Source: Mycobacteroides abscessus ATCC 19977
GTDB taxonomy: Bacteria; Actinomycetota; Actinomycetes; Mycobacteriales; Mycobacteriaceae
Length of the DNA: 64,000 nt
Assembly: GCF_000069185.1 (NCBI RefSeq)
Contig: NC_010397.1
Span: forward strand, 3,286,001-3,350,000
Direction: 5' to 3'
The position numbers and the translations under genes were made by a program. Every line of letters begins with the position of its first letter. Within the stretch, counting starts at the first letter, position 1. Below the pieces are notes generated by a model. It had not been told where the DNA came from. It made no database searches and saw nothing but the letters and a program-made list of their open reading frames with translations. Positions 1 to 9,455 of the stretch are shown in pieces.

Positions 1-309
1 CCGCTGGCGCTCCTCGGAGGTGAGGCCGCTCAGATCGATCACCATTTTCTCGTCGAGCACCGGGTAGCGCTCCTGCTCCCGATCGGCGGGGCCACTGACC
101 TCGATGCGCACGCGGTAGTCCTCGCCGAGACGGCGCGCGAGCGGCTGGTCGCTGGACATTCCGCTGCAAGCCGCGAGAGCGATCTTGAGCAGCTCACCGG
201 GGGTGAAGACCCCGTCCACCGTCTCCGATCCGATCAGCACTTCCGCGCCCCGGGAGCTGTGCCCCGTGTAGCGCCGATTGCCCGTACGCTCTACCCATAA
301 TGACGTCAC
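1..309 (-). CDS. OsmC family protein (3' part off the left edge)
   Basis: The visible 103 codons encode the N-terminal part of an OsmC/Ohr-type protein, a family that reduces organic hydroperoxides through a Cys pair. The segment GELLKIALAACSG carries the first conserved Cys. The start is a GTG at 309 giving MTSLWVERTG, which matches the N-terminus I recall for M. tuberculosis Rv2923c (MTQLWVERTG), the neighbour of fpg in that species. A TAGCAT box lies 7 nt upstream of the GTG, consistent with a leaderless mRNA. Its first codons overlap those of the divergent gene at 300. The second Cys and the C-terminus are outside the window, so peroxidase function is inferred from family. Confidence 0.8.
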   Translation of the reverse strand, partial: MTSLWVERTGNRRYTGHSSRGAEVLIGSETVDGVFTPGELLKIALAACSGMSSDQPLARRLGEDYRVRIEVSGPADREQERYPVLDEKMVIDLSGLTSEERQR

Positions 310-322
310 GCCCGCAATGCTA
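286..322. promoter_or_regulatory. Divergent leaderless promoters with overlapping start codons
   Basis: On the plus strand TACGCT (286-291) is 8 nt from ATG at 300. On the minus strand TAGCAT (322-317) is 7 nt from GTG at 309. The two start codons are the outer edges of the palindrome TGACGTCA (301-308), so both proteins begin Met-Thr-Ser. Each promoter therefore lies inside the first codons of the other gene. Confidence 0.5.
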
Positions 323-743
323 TGTAATCGCCGCCATCACAGCCGCGGCGACTTTCTGCGCTTCATTTTTCTGGGCGCAAACCGCCGCGGCCGAGCCGAT
401 CGTGGCGCTAGAGTCACTCTTGCTGCGTCCGTACAGCGAGGTACGGGCGCAGTTGTTGTCTGGTTCGTGGGCTCCCCGAATCGAAGAGCTGGTGTACATC
501 CCGCCGGGCGATCCCAAGATCGTGCCGACATCCGCCATGCGTCAGACGTACACCGTGGTCGACACCTGCTTCACCAAGCGGATTACCCCGATGGGTATTT
601 ACGTCCTCCTCGCGTCGCCGGAAAACGTGGAGAAGGTGGGCGCCGACAATTTCCGCGCCACCTACGGGCAGTTGGTACCCAAGTACCGGCCCGGTTGCGA
701 CCCCGACGTCCAGCAGATCGATCTCGGCCGTCCGCCGTTCTGA
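300..743 (+). CDS. Small secreted protein of unknown function
   Basis: 147 residues beginning MTSRPQCYVIAAITAAA; a hydrophobic segment at about residues 8-26 followed by AQTAAAEP looks like a Sec signal peptide cleaved near Ala31. The mature part has two Cys (in VVDTCF and RPGCDPD) that could form a disulfide, and I recognise no domain. The ATG at 300 has no Shine-Dalgarno sequence, but TACGCT ends 8 nt upstream, so translation is probably leaderless. The gene ends 4 bases before the convergent kdpE stop. It lies between osmC and kdp, where M. tuberculosis has nothing equivalent as far as I recall. Confidence 0.65.
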   Translation: MTSRPQCYVIAAITAAATFCASFFWAQTAAAEPIVALESLLLRPYSEVRAQLLSGSWAPRIEELVYIPPGDPKIVPTSAMRQTYTVVDTCFTKRITPMGIYVLLASPENVEKVGADNFRATYGQLVPKYRPGCDPDVQQIDLGRPPF

Positions 744-747
744 CGGA

Positions 748-1422
748 TCACTCCTGGAAGCGATAGCCCATCCCCGCCTCGGTGAGCAGATGCTTGGGGT
801 GCGCCGGGTCGATTTCCAGCTTGCGCCGCAGCTGCGCGAGATACACACGCAAGTAATGAGTTTCGGAGCTGTACGCCGGGCCCCATACCTCGTGCAACAG
901 CTCCTTCTGCCCCACCAGCTTTCCACGATTGCGCACCAGCACAGCCAGCATCGACCATTCGGTGGGTGTCAGGTGTACCTCTCTGCCGTCGCGGATCACC
1001 TTGTGCGAGGAAAGATCCACGTCGAAGGTCTCGGTATGGACCACCGGCTCGGCACTGTCAGGGGTGCCTCGGCGTACCGCGGCCCGGAGCCGGGCCAAAA
1101 ACTCATCCATGCCGAAGGGTTTGGTCACGTAATCGTCGGCACCGGCGTCCAACGCCTCCACCTTGTCCGCGGAATCGGTGCGGGCCGAGAGCACGATCAC
1201 CGGCACGTCGGTCCAGCCACGCAGCCCGGCGAGTACCTCGGTGCCGTCCATATCGGGCAATCCGAGGTCCAGAATGACCACTTCGGGCTGGGTCTCGGCC
1301 GCCGCGCGCAGCGCTCCGGCGCCGGAGGAGGCTGTCACTACCTCATATCCGCGTGCCGACAGGTTTATGCGCATGGCGCGCAGAATCTGCGGCTCGTCGT
1401 CCACCACCAGCACCCGGGTCAT
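748..1422 (-). CDS. kdpE: KdpE response regulator
   Basis: 224-residue OmpR/PhoB-type response regulator of the Kdp potassium-starvation system. The receiver domain (about residues 3-115) has acidic residues in VVDDEP, the phospho-acceptor Asp in ILDLGLPD and the Lys in TKPFG; the C-terminal winged helix (about 130-222) ends in a RVYLAQLRRKLE recognition-helix region. Its ATG overlaps the kdpD stop (ATGA), so the pair is translationally coupled. All six kdp genes are collinear here, whereas in M. tuberculosis kdpDE is, as I recall, divergent from kdpFABC. The expected target is the 11-bp repeat array upstream of the operon. Confidence 0.95.
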   Translation of the reverse strand: MTRVLVVDDEPQILRAMRINLSARGYEVVTASSGAGALRAAAETQPEVVILDLGLPDMDGTEVLAGLRGWTDVPVIVLSARTDSADKVEALDAGADDYVTKPFGMDEFLARLRAAVRRGTPDSAEPVVHTETFDVDLSSHKVIRDGREVHLTPTEWSMLAVLVRNRGKLVGQKELLHEVWGPAYSSETHYLRVYLAQLRRKLEIDPAHPKHLLTEAGMGYRFQE

Positions 1423-3926
1423 CGGATCGCCCCGGTAGGAGCGGAACCAGCGCTGGGTAGATCCACGATCATGGTCAGTCCGCCGCCAGCCGTGTCGGTC
1501 GCATTCACCGTGCCCTCCATCGCTTCCACAAAACCCTTCACCACCGAAAGACCAAGCCCCACACCGACGGTGTTGTCGCGATCGCCGAGCCGCTGGAAAG
1601 CATCGAAGGCCGCGCCGCGCTTGGACGCCTCCAACCCCTTACCGTGATCGGCGACGATCACCAACGTGCGGTCATCCACCTCCTCGTGGCTGACCCGCAC
1701 CTCGCCCTGTGAGTATCGCAGCGCATTGTCGACAAGGTTGGCCAACACACGTTCCAGCAGACCCGGATCTGCCCGTACCACCGCACCGCCCAAGTCCAGG
1801 TGCACCCGCTTGCGATCGTTCTCGGTGGCTCCCAACAGGGCGCGCTGCGCGATCTCGTCCACGTACACCGGCACCGCCCGGGGCTTGACGACGCCCGCGG
1901 CCAGCCGCGATGAGTCCAGCAGATTGCCCACCAACGCCGTGAGCTGATCGGCCGATTCCTCCACGGTGGCAAGCAATTCGGCGGTGTCCTCCGGCGAGAA
2001 CTCGATATCGGGACTACGCAGACTCGACACCGCTGCCTTGACGGCAGCCAGTGGCGTGCGCAGGTCGTGGCTGACTGCCGAGAGCAGCGCCCGGCGCAGT
2101 CTGTCCGCCTCGGCAAGAGCGGAGGCCTGCGACGCCTCCTCGGCCAGGCGTGCGGAACGCACCAGACCGACTGCGGTTCCCGCGACCACCTGCAACACCC
2201 GGGCATCACTCGACGGCACCGGTGGCCCGTTGAGCGCCAACGCATACGCGCCATCGTCCACCCGGAATACCGAATCTGCCTCCGACTCCCGCGTGGGTGG
2301 GTCCTCCCCCACGCTGGCCACGGCCGGTCCCTCCGCGCACAGCAGGCTCACCGCGGTCTGGTTGTAGGTGGTCCGCACGCGTTCCAGCAGTGCCGACAGA
2401 TCCGAATTCACCAGGACCCCGCCGGCGAAGAGCGCCAACAGTTCTGCCTCGCGGGAGGCACGCCGGGCCTGTCGCGCCCGCGTGGCGGCCGCATCCACCA
2501 GCGCCGCGACGGCGACCGCGGTCACCATCATCATCAAAATGGTCAGTGCATTATCGGTCTCGCCGATCGTGAAGCTGTACCTCGGCGCAACAAACAAGAA
2601 ATTGAGCAGCAGCCCGGAAATTACCGCGGAGACCAGCGCAGTCGAGACGCCGCCGAGCAGTGAAACACCTAGTACCGCAATGAGAAACAGGGCACTCTTG
2701 CTGCCCACCCCGAAGGCGGTGTCAAAGAAATGGATGAATAACGCGGTGGCGGGTGGCACCAGAATCGCGGCCAGCCAGTTGATGATGAGCCGCTTACGTC
2801 CGTCCTGCGGCACCGACCAGCTGCGCAGCCGTCCGGAGGTGTGCCCGTGCGTCACCATGTGGACGTCGATGGCGCCGGAGTCCCGGATGACGGCGGCTGC
2901 CACCCCCTCGTCGAGGATCCGTGCCCACCGCGAACGCCGTGAGGTGCCGAGTACCAGCTGAGTCGCGTTGACGCCGCGCGCGAAGTCCAAGAGGGTCTGC
3001 GGCACATCGTCACCGGTGACCGCCTGCACGGAGGCTCCAATGTCGTTGGCCAGCCGACGCACCCGCGTCATGACCGCCGTGGAGGCCCCCACCAGGCCGT
3101 CACCACGCACCACGTGGACAACGAGAAGTTCGGCACTCGACTTGGCCGCAATACGACTAGCCCGGCGCACCAGCGTCTCTGATTCGGGCCCGCCGGTGAC
3201 CGCGACCACCACACGCTCACGCGCCTCCCAGGTCTTGGTGATTCTGTTGTCGGAGCGGTATTTGGCCAGCGCCGCGTCCACCTGGTCGGCGAGCCACAAC
3301 AACGCCAACTCGCGCAGGGCGGTGAGATTGCCGGTCCGGAAGTAGTTACTCAGCGCCGAGCCCACCTTCTCGGGCGCATAGACATTGCCGTGAACCATTC
3401 TGCGCCGCAACGCCTCCGGCGTGATGTCGACAAGCTCGACCTGTTCGGCCCGGCGCACCACTGCGTCAGGCACGGTTTCGCGCTGCACGATCCCGGTGAT
3501 CTGTTCGACGACGTCATTCAGGCTTTCCAGGTGCTGCACGTTGATGGTGGTCAGCACGTCGATCCCCGCATCCAGGATCTCGTCGATGTCCTGCCAACGC
3601 TTGGGGTTTCGGCTGCCCGGCACATTGGTGTGTGCCATCTCATCGATGAGCACCAGGGCCGGCCTGCGCTCCAGCACGGCGTCCACGTCCAGCTCATACA
3701 TCGCTGTTCCGCGGTGGACCATCTCCTTGGGTGGAATGAGCTCCAGCCCATCGAGCAGTTCGGCGGTCTTACTACGACCGTGGGTCTCTACCACCGCGGC
3801 CACCACATCGGTTCCGCGCCCGGCCCGGCGATGCGCCTCGTTGAGCATGGCGAAGGTCTTGCCTACACCGGGCGCGGCCCCCAGGTAGATCCGCAACGTC
3901 CCGCGTGCGCGAAGACCGTCAGGCAC
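1419..3926 (-). CDS. kdpD: KdpD sensor histidine kinase
   Basis: 835 residues, somewhat shorter than the E. coli protein. The N-terminal KdpD domain contains a Walker A motif (GAAPGVGKT, about residue 17) and a DEMAHTN segment. A universal-stress-like domain follows (about 245-360), then four membrane helices of the DUF4118 type (about 385-490), a GAF-like region, a HisKA domain with the phospho-acceptor His in SAVSHDLRTPL (about 605), and an HATPase domain with NLVDNALRYS and GLGLSVVKGF. It senses low K+ or turgor and phosphorylates KdpE. The GTG start at 3926 has GGAGAG four nt upstream. It overlaps kdpE by 4 bases. Confidence 0.95.
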   Translation of the reverse strand: MPDGLRARGTLRIYLGAAPGVGKTFAMLNEAHRRAGRGTDVVAAVVETHGRSKTAELLDGLELIPPKEMVHRGTAMYELDVDAVLERRPALVLIDEMAHTNVPGSRNPKRWQDIDEILDAGIDVLTTINVQHLESLNDVVEQITGIVQRETVPDAVVRRAEQVELVDITPEALRRRMVHGNVYAPEKVGSALSNYFRTGNLTALRELALLWLADQVDAALAKYRSDNRITKTWEARERVVVAVTGGPESETLVRRASRIAAKSSAELLVVHVVRGDGLVGASTAVMTRVRRLANDIGASVQAVTGDDVPQTLLDFARGVNATQLVLGTSRRSRWARILDEGVAAAVIRDSGAIDVHMVTHGHTSGRLRSWSVPQDGRKRLIINWLAAILVPPATALFIHFFDTAFGVGSKSALFLIAVLGVSLLGGVSTALVSAVISGLLLNFLFVAPRYSFTIGETDNALTILMMMVTAVAVAALVDAAATRARQARRASREAELLALFAGGVLVNSDLSALLERVRTTYNQTAVSLLCAEGPAVASVGEDPPTRESEADSVFRVDDGAYALALNGPPVPSSDARVLQVVAGTAVGLVRSARLAEEASQASALAEADRLRRALLSAVSHDLRTPLAAVKAAVSSLRSPDIEFSPEDTAELLATVEESADQLTALVGNLLDSSRLAAGVVKPRAVPVYVDEIAQRALLGATENDRKRVHLDLGGAVVRADPGLLERVLANLVDNALRYSQGEVRVSHEEVDDRTLVIVADHGKGLEASKRGAAFDAFQRLGDRDNTVGVGLGLSVVKGFVEAMEGTVNATDTAGGGLTMIVDLPSAGSAPTGAIR

Positions 3927-3936
3927 CGTCTCTCCT

Positions 3937-4533
3937 TCATCGGCAGGGTGGGCCGGTCAGACCCAGTGCCACGTTCAGTGTGGGGACGTTGACACGCGGC
4001 TCTCCCAGAATGCCCCATTGCCGGGAGGACGTGTGCGCATCCACGAGCTCTTTCACCCTGGCCTGGCTCAGGCCCGTCGCCGCCGCGACACGCGGTATCT
4101 GTAGTGCCGCGTATTCGGGAGTGATATCGGGATCCAGACTCGAGCCGGAACCGGTAACCGCGTCAGCGGGGACCCGCGCCGGGGTAACGCGCTCACGGGC
4201 AGCGATGGTCGCGCGCCGGGCATCGATATCCGCCTTCAATTTCTCGCTGTTGGGCCCCTGGTTCGAGGGTGCCCCAGCGGCAGGATCACCACTGGTCCGC
4301 GTATGGAAGTAGGGGTCCGCGCCGGAAGCCTGTGGATCCACACCGATGATGGCGGACCCGACGACACATCCGTTGCGGTCCTTCAGCGGCGAACCCTCGG
4401 CCGAACCGGAGTTGATGCGCCCGAAGAGCCATACCGCGGCCGGATAGGCGACGCCTAACACCACCGTCAGCGCCAGCAGCACCACCAGCCCTGCCACAGA
4501 TTGACGCAACCACGCGATCGAGATTTTCGTCAT
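3937..4533 (-). CDS. kdpC: KdpC subunit of the K+-transporting ATPase
   Basis: About 198 residues. One N-terminal membrane helix (residues about 8-30) anchors a periplasm-side domain; conserved segments such as GSAIIG and SGSSLDPDITPEYA are typical of KdpC, which stabilises the KdpFAB complex. I chose the ATG at 4533 (MTKISIAWLRQS); an in-frame TTG at 4548 would add five residues but overlaps the end of kdpB. kdpB stops at 4541, so the spacing is consistent with one polycistronic mRNA. Confidence 0.93.
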   Translation of the reverse strand: MTKISIAWLRQSVAGLVVLLALTVVLGVAYPAAVWLFGRINSGSAEGSPLKDRNGCVVGSAIIGVDPQASGADPYFHTRTSGDPAAGAPSNQGPNSEKLKADIDARRATIAARERVTPARVPADAVTGSGSSLDPDITPEYAALQIPRVAAATGLSQARVKELVDAHTSSRQWGILGEPRVNVPTLNVALGLTGPPCR

Positions 4534-4540
4534 TGCCAAC

Positions 4541-6601
4541 TCACCCAATTCCCGGAATGAAACGCACGACCAGATCGATGAGCCAAATCCCTACGAAGGG
4601 GACGATCACCCCACCGAGGCCGTAGATCAACAGGTTTCGCCGCAGTAGTTCGCCCGCACCGACCGGCCGATAGCGGACCCCCTTGAGCGCCAAGGGGACC
4701 AACGCGATAATCACCAGGGCGTTGAACACGACGGCCGAGAGTATCGCCGATTGCGGGGTAGCCAGCCGCATGATGTTGAGGGCGCCGAGCTGCGGATAAA
4801 TACCGCTGAACAGAGCCGGCAGGATCGCGAAGTATTTCGCGAGATCGTTGGCCAACGAGAAGGTGGTCAACGCGCCGCGGGTGATCAACAGTTGCTTGCC
4901 AATGGCCACCACATCGATGAGCTTGGTGGGATCGGAATCCAGGTCCACCATGTTCCCGGCTTCCTTGGCGGCCGAGGTGCCGGTGTTCATCGCTACACCA
5001 ACGTCGGCCTGCGCCAGGGCTGGGGCATCGTTGGTGCCGTCACCGGTCATCGCGACGAGCCGGCCCGCCTGCTGCTCCTTGCGGAGCAGCTCCAGCTTGT
5101 CCTCGGGGGTCGCCTCGGCGACGAAGTCGTCGACACCGGCTTCGGCGGCGATCTGTTTGGCGGTCAACGGGTTATCGCCCGTCACCATGACGGTGCGAAT
5201 ACCCATGGCCCGCATCTGGGCGAAACGTTCGGCCATACCGGGCTTCACCACGTCCGAGAGCCTGATCACGCCGAGCAGCCGGGTCTCGGTGCTGTCATGA
5301 TCGGCCACCACCAGCGGGGTGCCGCCCTCGCTCGCAACCTGGTCTGCGATCTTGCGGACGGCGACCACCACAGGGTCGTCCTCCTGAACACCGGAAAGAC
5401 TTGCCACCCAGGTGAACACCGCATCGGAGGCACCCTTGCGGATCTGCCTGCCCTCGACCGTGTCCAATCCGCTCATTCGGGTGGAAGCGGTGAAGGCCAC
5501 GAATTCACCGGCCACCGACTCCTCGATCGTCCCGGCCGCCAGCTCCACGATGCTGCGTCCCTCCGGGGTCTCGTCGGCGAGGCTCGAGGCCCGGGCCGCC
5601 GCAGCCAAGGTTTCGTGCGGAATACCTGGTGCCACCAGAAATTCCGTGGCCTGACGGTTGCCGAAGGTGATGGTGCCGGTCTTGTCCATCAGCAGTGTGT
5701 CGATATCGCCGGCGGCCTCGACGGCACGTCCGGACTTGGCCAGCACATTGTGCTGCACCAGGCGGTCCATACCCGCGATGCCGATCGCGGACATCAGCGC
5801 ACCGATTGTGGTGGGGATCAGGCAGACGAGCAGCGCGATCAGCTTGATCGGATCCTGCTGCTCACCGCCGTAATTCCCCATGGGTCCGAGCGCGACAACC
5901 GCCAGCAAGAAAATGATGGTGAGCGATGCCAGCAAGATGTTGAGTGCGATCTCGTTGGGGGTCTTCTGACGCGAAGCACCCTCCACAAGCGCAATCATCC
6001 GATCTACAAACGATTCTCCTGGGGCGGCGGTGATCTGCACGACGATGCGGTCCGAGAGCACGGTGGTACCACCGGTGACGGCGCAGCGGTCGCCACCGGA
6101 TTCACGGACAACCGGTGCGGACTCACCGGTGATGGCCGACTCGTCCACGGTGGCAATGCCTTCCACCACATCGCCGTCACCGGGTATTACCTGCCCCGCC
6201 TCTACCACGACGCGGTCACCCGGCCGCAGCGCGCTGCCCGGGACTTCTTCCTCGTTCTCATTGCCGTTACCGTCCCCGACCAGTCTGCGGGCGACGGTGT
6301 CGCGCTTGACCTCTCGTAGGCTCGCGGCCTGCGCCTTGCCACGGCCCTCGGCCACTGCCTCGGCCAGATTCGCGAACACCACCGTGAACCACAACCACGC
6401 GGTGATGGCCCACGCGAATATCGACGGATGCAGCACGGCCAGCACGGTGGTGGCCACCGATCCGACGGTGACCACGAACATGACCGGGTTACGAGCCATG
6501 TGCCGGGGATCGAGCTTGCGCACCGCAAGCGGCAGCGCCTTGATCAACTGGGCCGGATCGAAAACTCCGGTGGTTACCACTGCGTTTTTGCTCTTGGACA
6601 C
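4541..6601 (-). CDS. kdpB: KdpB, P-type ATPase subunit of the K+ pump
   Basis: 686 residues, the usual length. The actuator loop TGES (about residue 165) includes the Ser known in E. coli to be phosphorylated for inhibition; the catalytic Asp lies in DKTGT (about residue 306); [14 protein letters not shown] forms the hinge; membrane helices flank these domains. ATP hydrolysis here drives K+ movement through KdpA. Its GTG start overlaps the kdpA stop by one base (TAGTG). Confidence 0.97.
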   Translation of the reverse strand: MSKSKNAVVTTGVFDPAQLIKALPLAVRKLDPRHMARNPVMFVVTVGSVATTVLAVLHPSIFAWAITAWLWFTVVFANLAEAVAEGRGKAQAASLREVKRDTVARRLVGDGNGNENEEEVPGSALRPGDRVVVEAGQVIPGDGDVVEGIATVDESAITGESAPVVRESGGDRCAVTGGTTVLSDRIVVQITAAPGESFVDRMIALVEGASRQKTPNEIALNILLASLTIIFLLAVVALGPMGNYGGEQQDPIKLIALLVCLIPTTIGALMSAIGIAGMDRLVQHNVLAKSGRAVEAAGDIDTLLMDKTGTITFGNRQATEFLVAPGIPHETLAAAARASSLADETPEGRSIVELAAGTIEESVAGEFVAFTASTRMSGLDTVEGRQIRKGASDAVFTWVASLSGVQEDDPVVVAVRKIADQVASEGGTPLVVADHDSTETRLLGVIRLSDVVKPGMAERFAQMRAMGIRTVMVTGDNPLTAKQIAAEAGVDDFVAEATPEDKLELLRKEQQAGRLVAMTGDGTNDAPALAQADVGVAMNTGTSAAKEAGNMVDLDSDPTKLIDVVAIGKQLLITRGALTTFSLANDLAKYFAILPALFSGIYPQLGALNIMRLATPQSAILSAVVFNALVIIALVPLALKGVRYRPVGAGELLRRNLLIYGLGGVIVPFVGIWLIDLVVRFIPGIG

Positions 6602-8319
6602 TAGAGGACTGCCTCGGCGATCGGTCCCAGCGCCAGCGCCGGGAAGAAGGTAAGTGCGGCCACCAAAAGCACTGTGCCGGTGTGCAGGCCAGCGAACATG
6701 GGGCCATGAGTGTGCAGGGTCCCAGCCGATGCCGGCGTCTTCCGCTGGGTGGCCAGCGATCCGGCCAGCGCCAACGTGAAGATGATGGGCAGGAAGCGGC
6801 CCAACAGCATCGCCATGCCGAGCGAAGCCTGGAACCAGTGGCTGGTCACCGTGAGGCCGCCGAAGGCGCTTCCGTTGTTATTGGCGGCCGAGGCGTACGC
6901 GTACAACACCTCGGAGAATCCATGTATGGACGACGGCGTACCCGGATCACCGCTGTTGCCTTGGTATCCCGTCGTTGTCGACAACGCTACGGAAATGCCG
7001 GTACCGACAAGCACGAGCGCCGGCATGACCAGCACAGACAGCGCGGCCATGGTGATCTGGCGGCGACCGATCTTCTTGCCGAGGAATTCCGGTGTCCGGC
7101 CGACCAACAGGCCGCCCACGAACACCGCGATGATGGCAAGAACCAGAATTCCGTACAAGCCGGTGCCCACACCGCCCGGCGCAATCTCACCAAGGAGCAT
7201 ATTCAGTATCAGCGCTCCGCCGCCCGCGGCGGTGAAGCTGTCATGCGCGGCATCCACCGCCCCCGTAGAGGTGCCGGTGGTAGACACCGCGAACAGCGCG
7301 CTTCCGGGGATACCGAACCGGACTTCCTTGCCCTCCATCATCGCGCCCGCTGCCTGCGCGGCGATACCGCGTGGGCTGGATTCGGCCCAGGTAACCAGGG
7401 CCAGCATGCCGCCGAAGAGAGTTCCCATCACCGACAGCACGGTAAGACCCTGACGCTTGTCACCCACCATGGTCGAGTAGGTGCGGGTGAGGCACACCGG
7501 GATGATGAGAATCGCCAGTATCTCAATGACATTCGATAGCGGCGTGGGGTTCTCGAATGGGTGTGCCGAATTAGCGCCCAGAATGCCCCCGCCGTTGGTT
7601 CCGATCTCCTTGATGGCCTCCTGCGAGGCCACCGGAGCCAGCGCGATGTGCTGCGCCGTCCCGTCGAGGGCCGTCGCCTCGAAGTGCGTGTACACCGATT
7701 GAATGGTTCCCTGCGACAACAAGATCAAGGCGACGGCGAAGGACAGCGGCAGCAAGATCCGCAGGCTGCCCCGGACCAGATCGACCCAGAAATTGCCAAG
7801 CTCGCCCCCGGATGTCGTGCGTACGACGCCGCGGATGAGCGCGACCGCGACCGTCAGTCCCACCGCGGCAGAGACGAAGTTCTGCACCGCCAGCCCGACC
7901 ATTTGTGTCAGGTTGCTCATGGTGGTTTCCGGTGTGTACGACTGCCAGTTGGTGTTCGTCACAAAGGAGACAGCGGTATTGAACGCGACCGCGGGACTTA
8001 CCGCGCCGAGACCACCCGAAAGTGGCAGCACTCCCTGGATACGTTGCAGCACATAAAGAAAAATCACGCTCGCGAAGGAAAACCCCAGCAGCGACAGGGT
8101 GTATCCCACCCATGTCTGCTCGGTCTCAGGATCCACTCGACCGACGCGATAGATGAGGCGCTCGACACGTGAGTGCTTGATGGTCGATAAGCCACTCGCA
8201 CGAAGTGAATGTGGGCCCGTGAACACGCGCGCCATGTAGTCCCCAAGGGGGACATACGCGATGGCAAGCGCCAGTATGACGAAGCCGATCTGAAGACCGG
8301 CGGCCAGAGCGGAATTCAC
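6601..8319 (-). CDS. kdpA: KdpA, potassium-binding channel subunit
   Basis: 572-residue polytopic membrane protein with about ten hydrophobic helices. The selectivity-filter-like segments of the family are visible: [41 protein letters not shown] and [10 protein letters not shown]. It binds K+ from the outside and passes it to KdpB. The GTG start at 8319 lies two bases after the kdpF stop, implying coupled translation. Confidence 0.97.
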   Translation of the reverse strand: MNSALAAGLQIGFVILALAIAYVPLGDYMARVFTGPHSLRASGLSTIKHSRVERLIYRVGRVDPETEQTWVGYTLSLLGFSFASVIFLYVLQRIQGVLPLSGGLGAVSPAVAFNTAVSFVTNTNWQSYTPETTMSNLTQMVGLAVQNFVSAAVGLTVAVALIRGVVRTTSGGELGNFWVDLVRGSLRILLPLSFAVALILLSQGTIQSVYTHFEATALDGTAQHIALAPVASQEAIKEIGTNGGGILGANSAHPFENPTPLSNVIEILAILIIPVCLTRTYSTMVGDKRQGLTVLSVMGTLFGGMLALVTWAESSPRGIAAQAAGAMMEGKEVRFGIPGSALFAVSTTGTSTGAVDAAHDSFTAAGGGALILNMLLGEIAPGGVGTGLYGILVLAIIAVFVGGLLVGRTPEFLGKKIGRRQITMAALSVLVMPALVLVGTGISVALSTTTGYQGNSGDPGTPSSIHGFSEVLYAYASAANNNGSAFGGLTVTSHWFQASLGMAMLLGRFLPIIFTLALAGSLATQRKTPASAGTLHTHGPMFAGLHTGTVLLVAALTFFPALALGPIAEAVL

Positions 8320-8321
8320 CG

Positions 8322-8426
8322 TTAGAACCTCTCCGGGTCAAGCAGAGCCACCACCAGATACACGACAAGGGCCGCCGACAGGACAATCAGCAAGATGTCG
8401 ACGGCAGCGTTGACGGTGCCGCTCAT
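8322..8426 (-). CDS. kdpF: KdpF small membrane subunit
   Basis: 34 residues, starting MSGTVNAAVDILLIVLSAAL and ending in LVVALLDPERF, the single-helix plus PERF tail typical of KdpF, which stabilises the Kdp complex. The ATG is embedded in ATGA with the stop of the preceding 32-codon ORF, and kdpA begins two bases after its stop. Confidence 0.93.
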   Translation of the reverse strand: MSGTVNAAVDILLIVLSAALVVYLVVALLDPERF

Positions 8427-8521
8427 GACAGCGCCTGTAATCCACGCACCACAGCGACGCACAAGGCGAAGCCCACGACCGTAAGGACGAGGTACCAAAA
8501 ATCAGTCACGGCCAAGATCAT
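8423..8521 (-). CDS. Small single-helix membrane protein upstream of kdpF
   Basis: A 32-codon ORF (MILAVTDFWYLVLTVVGFAL and on to GLQALS) with one clear transmembrane helix; an in-frame GTG at 8509 would give a 28-residue version. Its stop overlaps the kdpF ATG (ATGA), which strongly suggests real, coupled translation. Unlike KdpF it lacks the PERF tail. I recall small membrane ORFs in front of kdpF in other actinobacteria but no assigned function. It is the first gene of the operon and could be a sixth pump component or a translational leader. Confidence 0.6.
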   Translation of the reverse strand: MILAVTDFWYLVLTVVGFALCVAVVRGLQALS

Positions 8522-8550
8522 GGCCCCGGCCAAGGGCCCTACCTGCGTTC

Positions 8551-8605
8551 TTTACGACCCCTTGACGCGCCCATGTGGCGCCATTGACGCGCTATTAACG
8601 CGGTT
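8551..8605 (-). promoter_or_regulatory. kdp operon operator: five 11-bp direct repeat units
   Basis: Reading the plus strand, units start at 8551, 8562, 8573, 8584 and 8595: TTTACGAC, TTGACGCG, ATGTGGCG, TTGACGCG and TTAACGCG. The exact period is 11 bp. Units 2 and 4 share nine bases (TTGACGCGC), unit 5 differs by one base from the TTGACGCG core, and units 1 and 3 are degenerate. OmpR/PhoB-type regulators are known to bind 11-bp direct repeats, so this is the probable KdpE site. The last unit overlaps the fpg stop codon. No confident -10 box was found between here and the first ORF. Confidence 0.6.
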
Positions 8606-9455
8606 CAACCAGCCGTTGACAGCTCGGGCAGAAGTAGGACGACCGGTTCATGAAGGCCTCCCGGCGCATGGCGCGTCCACACCTGCGGCACGGTTCGCCC
8701 TCGCGCCCGTAGGCCTCCAACGAGCGGTCGAAATAACCGGATTCACCATTGACGTTGACGTACAGATCGTCGAATGACGTGCCGCCCTGAGCCAGCGCCA
8801 GGCGCATGACCGCGGCAGCGCTGTCGAGCACTTCGGTGAGCTTGGCCCGGCTCATGCCGTCGGTGAGGCGTCGCCCATGCACCCGCGCCTGCCAGAGAGC
8901 TTCATCGGCGTAGATATTTCCGACGCCGGAGACCACCGTTTGATCGAGCAGTGCGCGCTTGATCTCGGTGTGCTTCCCCCGCAATCGGGTGACAACGGCG
9001 CCTATCTCGAACAGTTCGTCCAGTGGGTCACGCGCGATATGCGCGACCGGCTCGGGAAGCTCGCTGCCGTCCACGGTGACCAGGTCGGTCACCATCCAGC
9101 CGCCGAATGTGCGTTGGTCGACGAAGCTCAATACCGATCCGTCATCGAGGGTCGCGGCGATACGCAAATGCTGAGGCCTGGAGATCGGCCCGATGAGCAT
9201 CTGTCCGCTCATTCCCAGGTGCACCACCAGGGCCTGTGCGCCGCTCGAACCTTCCAAGGTCAGCCACAGGTACTTTCCCCGTCGGCCTGTACCGCTGATC
9301 TGTTGTCCGGCAAGCAGTCCGGCCAGTTCGACGGCCCCGCCGGACTGTCTGCGCACAGCACGCTCGTGGTACACCAGCGTCGATGCGATGGTCTTGCCGA
9401 CAAGGTGGTGGTGCAGTCCGCGGCGAACCACCTCCACCTCGGGAAGCTCAGGCAC
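8595..9455 (-). CDS. mutM: Formamidopyrimidine-DNA glycosylase (MutM/Fpg)
   Basis: 286 residues. The N-terminal Pro2-Glu3 pair ([14 protein letters not shown]) is the catalytic N-terminus that forms the Schiff base; a helix-two-turn-helix region precedes a C-terminal zinc finger with CRRCG and CPSC. It removes 8-oxoguanine and ring-opened purines and nicks the strand. The GTG at 9455 overlaps the end of rnc, so it is the last gene of yceD-rnc-fpg. Confidence 0.96.
   Translation of the reverse strand: MPELPEVEVVRRGLHHHLVGKTIASTLVYHERAVRRQSGGAVELAGLLAGQQISGTGRRGKYLWLTLEGSSGAQALVVHLGMSGQMLIGPISRPQHLRIAATLDDGSVLSFVDQRTFGGWMVTDLVTVDGSELPEPVAHIARDPLDELFEIGAVVTRLRGKHTEIKRALLDQTVVSGVGNIYADEALWQARVHGRRLTDGMSRAKLTEVLDSAAAVMRLALAQGGTSFDDLYVNVNGESGYFDRSLEAYGREGEPCRRCGRAMRREAFMNRSSYFCPSCQRLVEPR

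Noticed and set aside
4751..6319. 522-codon plus-strand frame opposite kdpB
   Set aside because: Antisense shadow of a P-type ATPase with all motifs intact on the minus strand; composition is His/Arg/Gly-rich with no domain.
8520..8777. 85-codon plus-strand frame across the kdp spacer and fpg end
   Set aside because: It overlaps the operator array and the fpg zinc finger in antisense; no coding signal.
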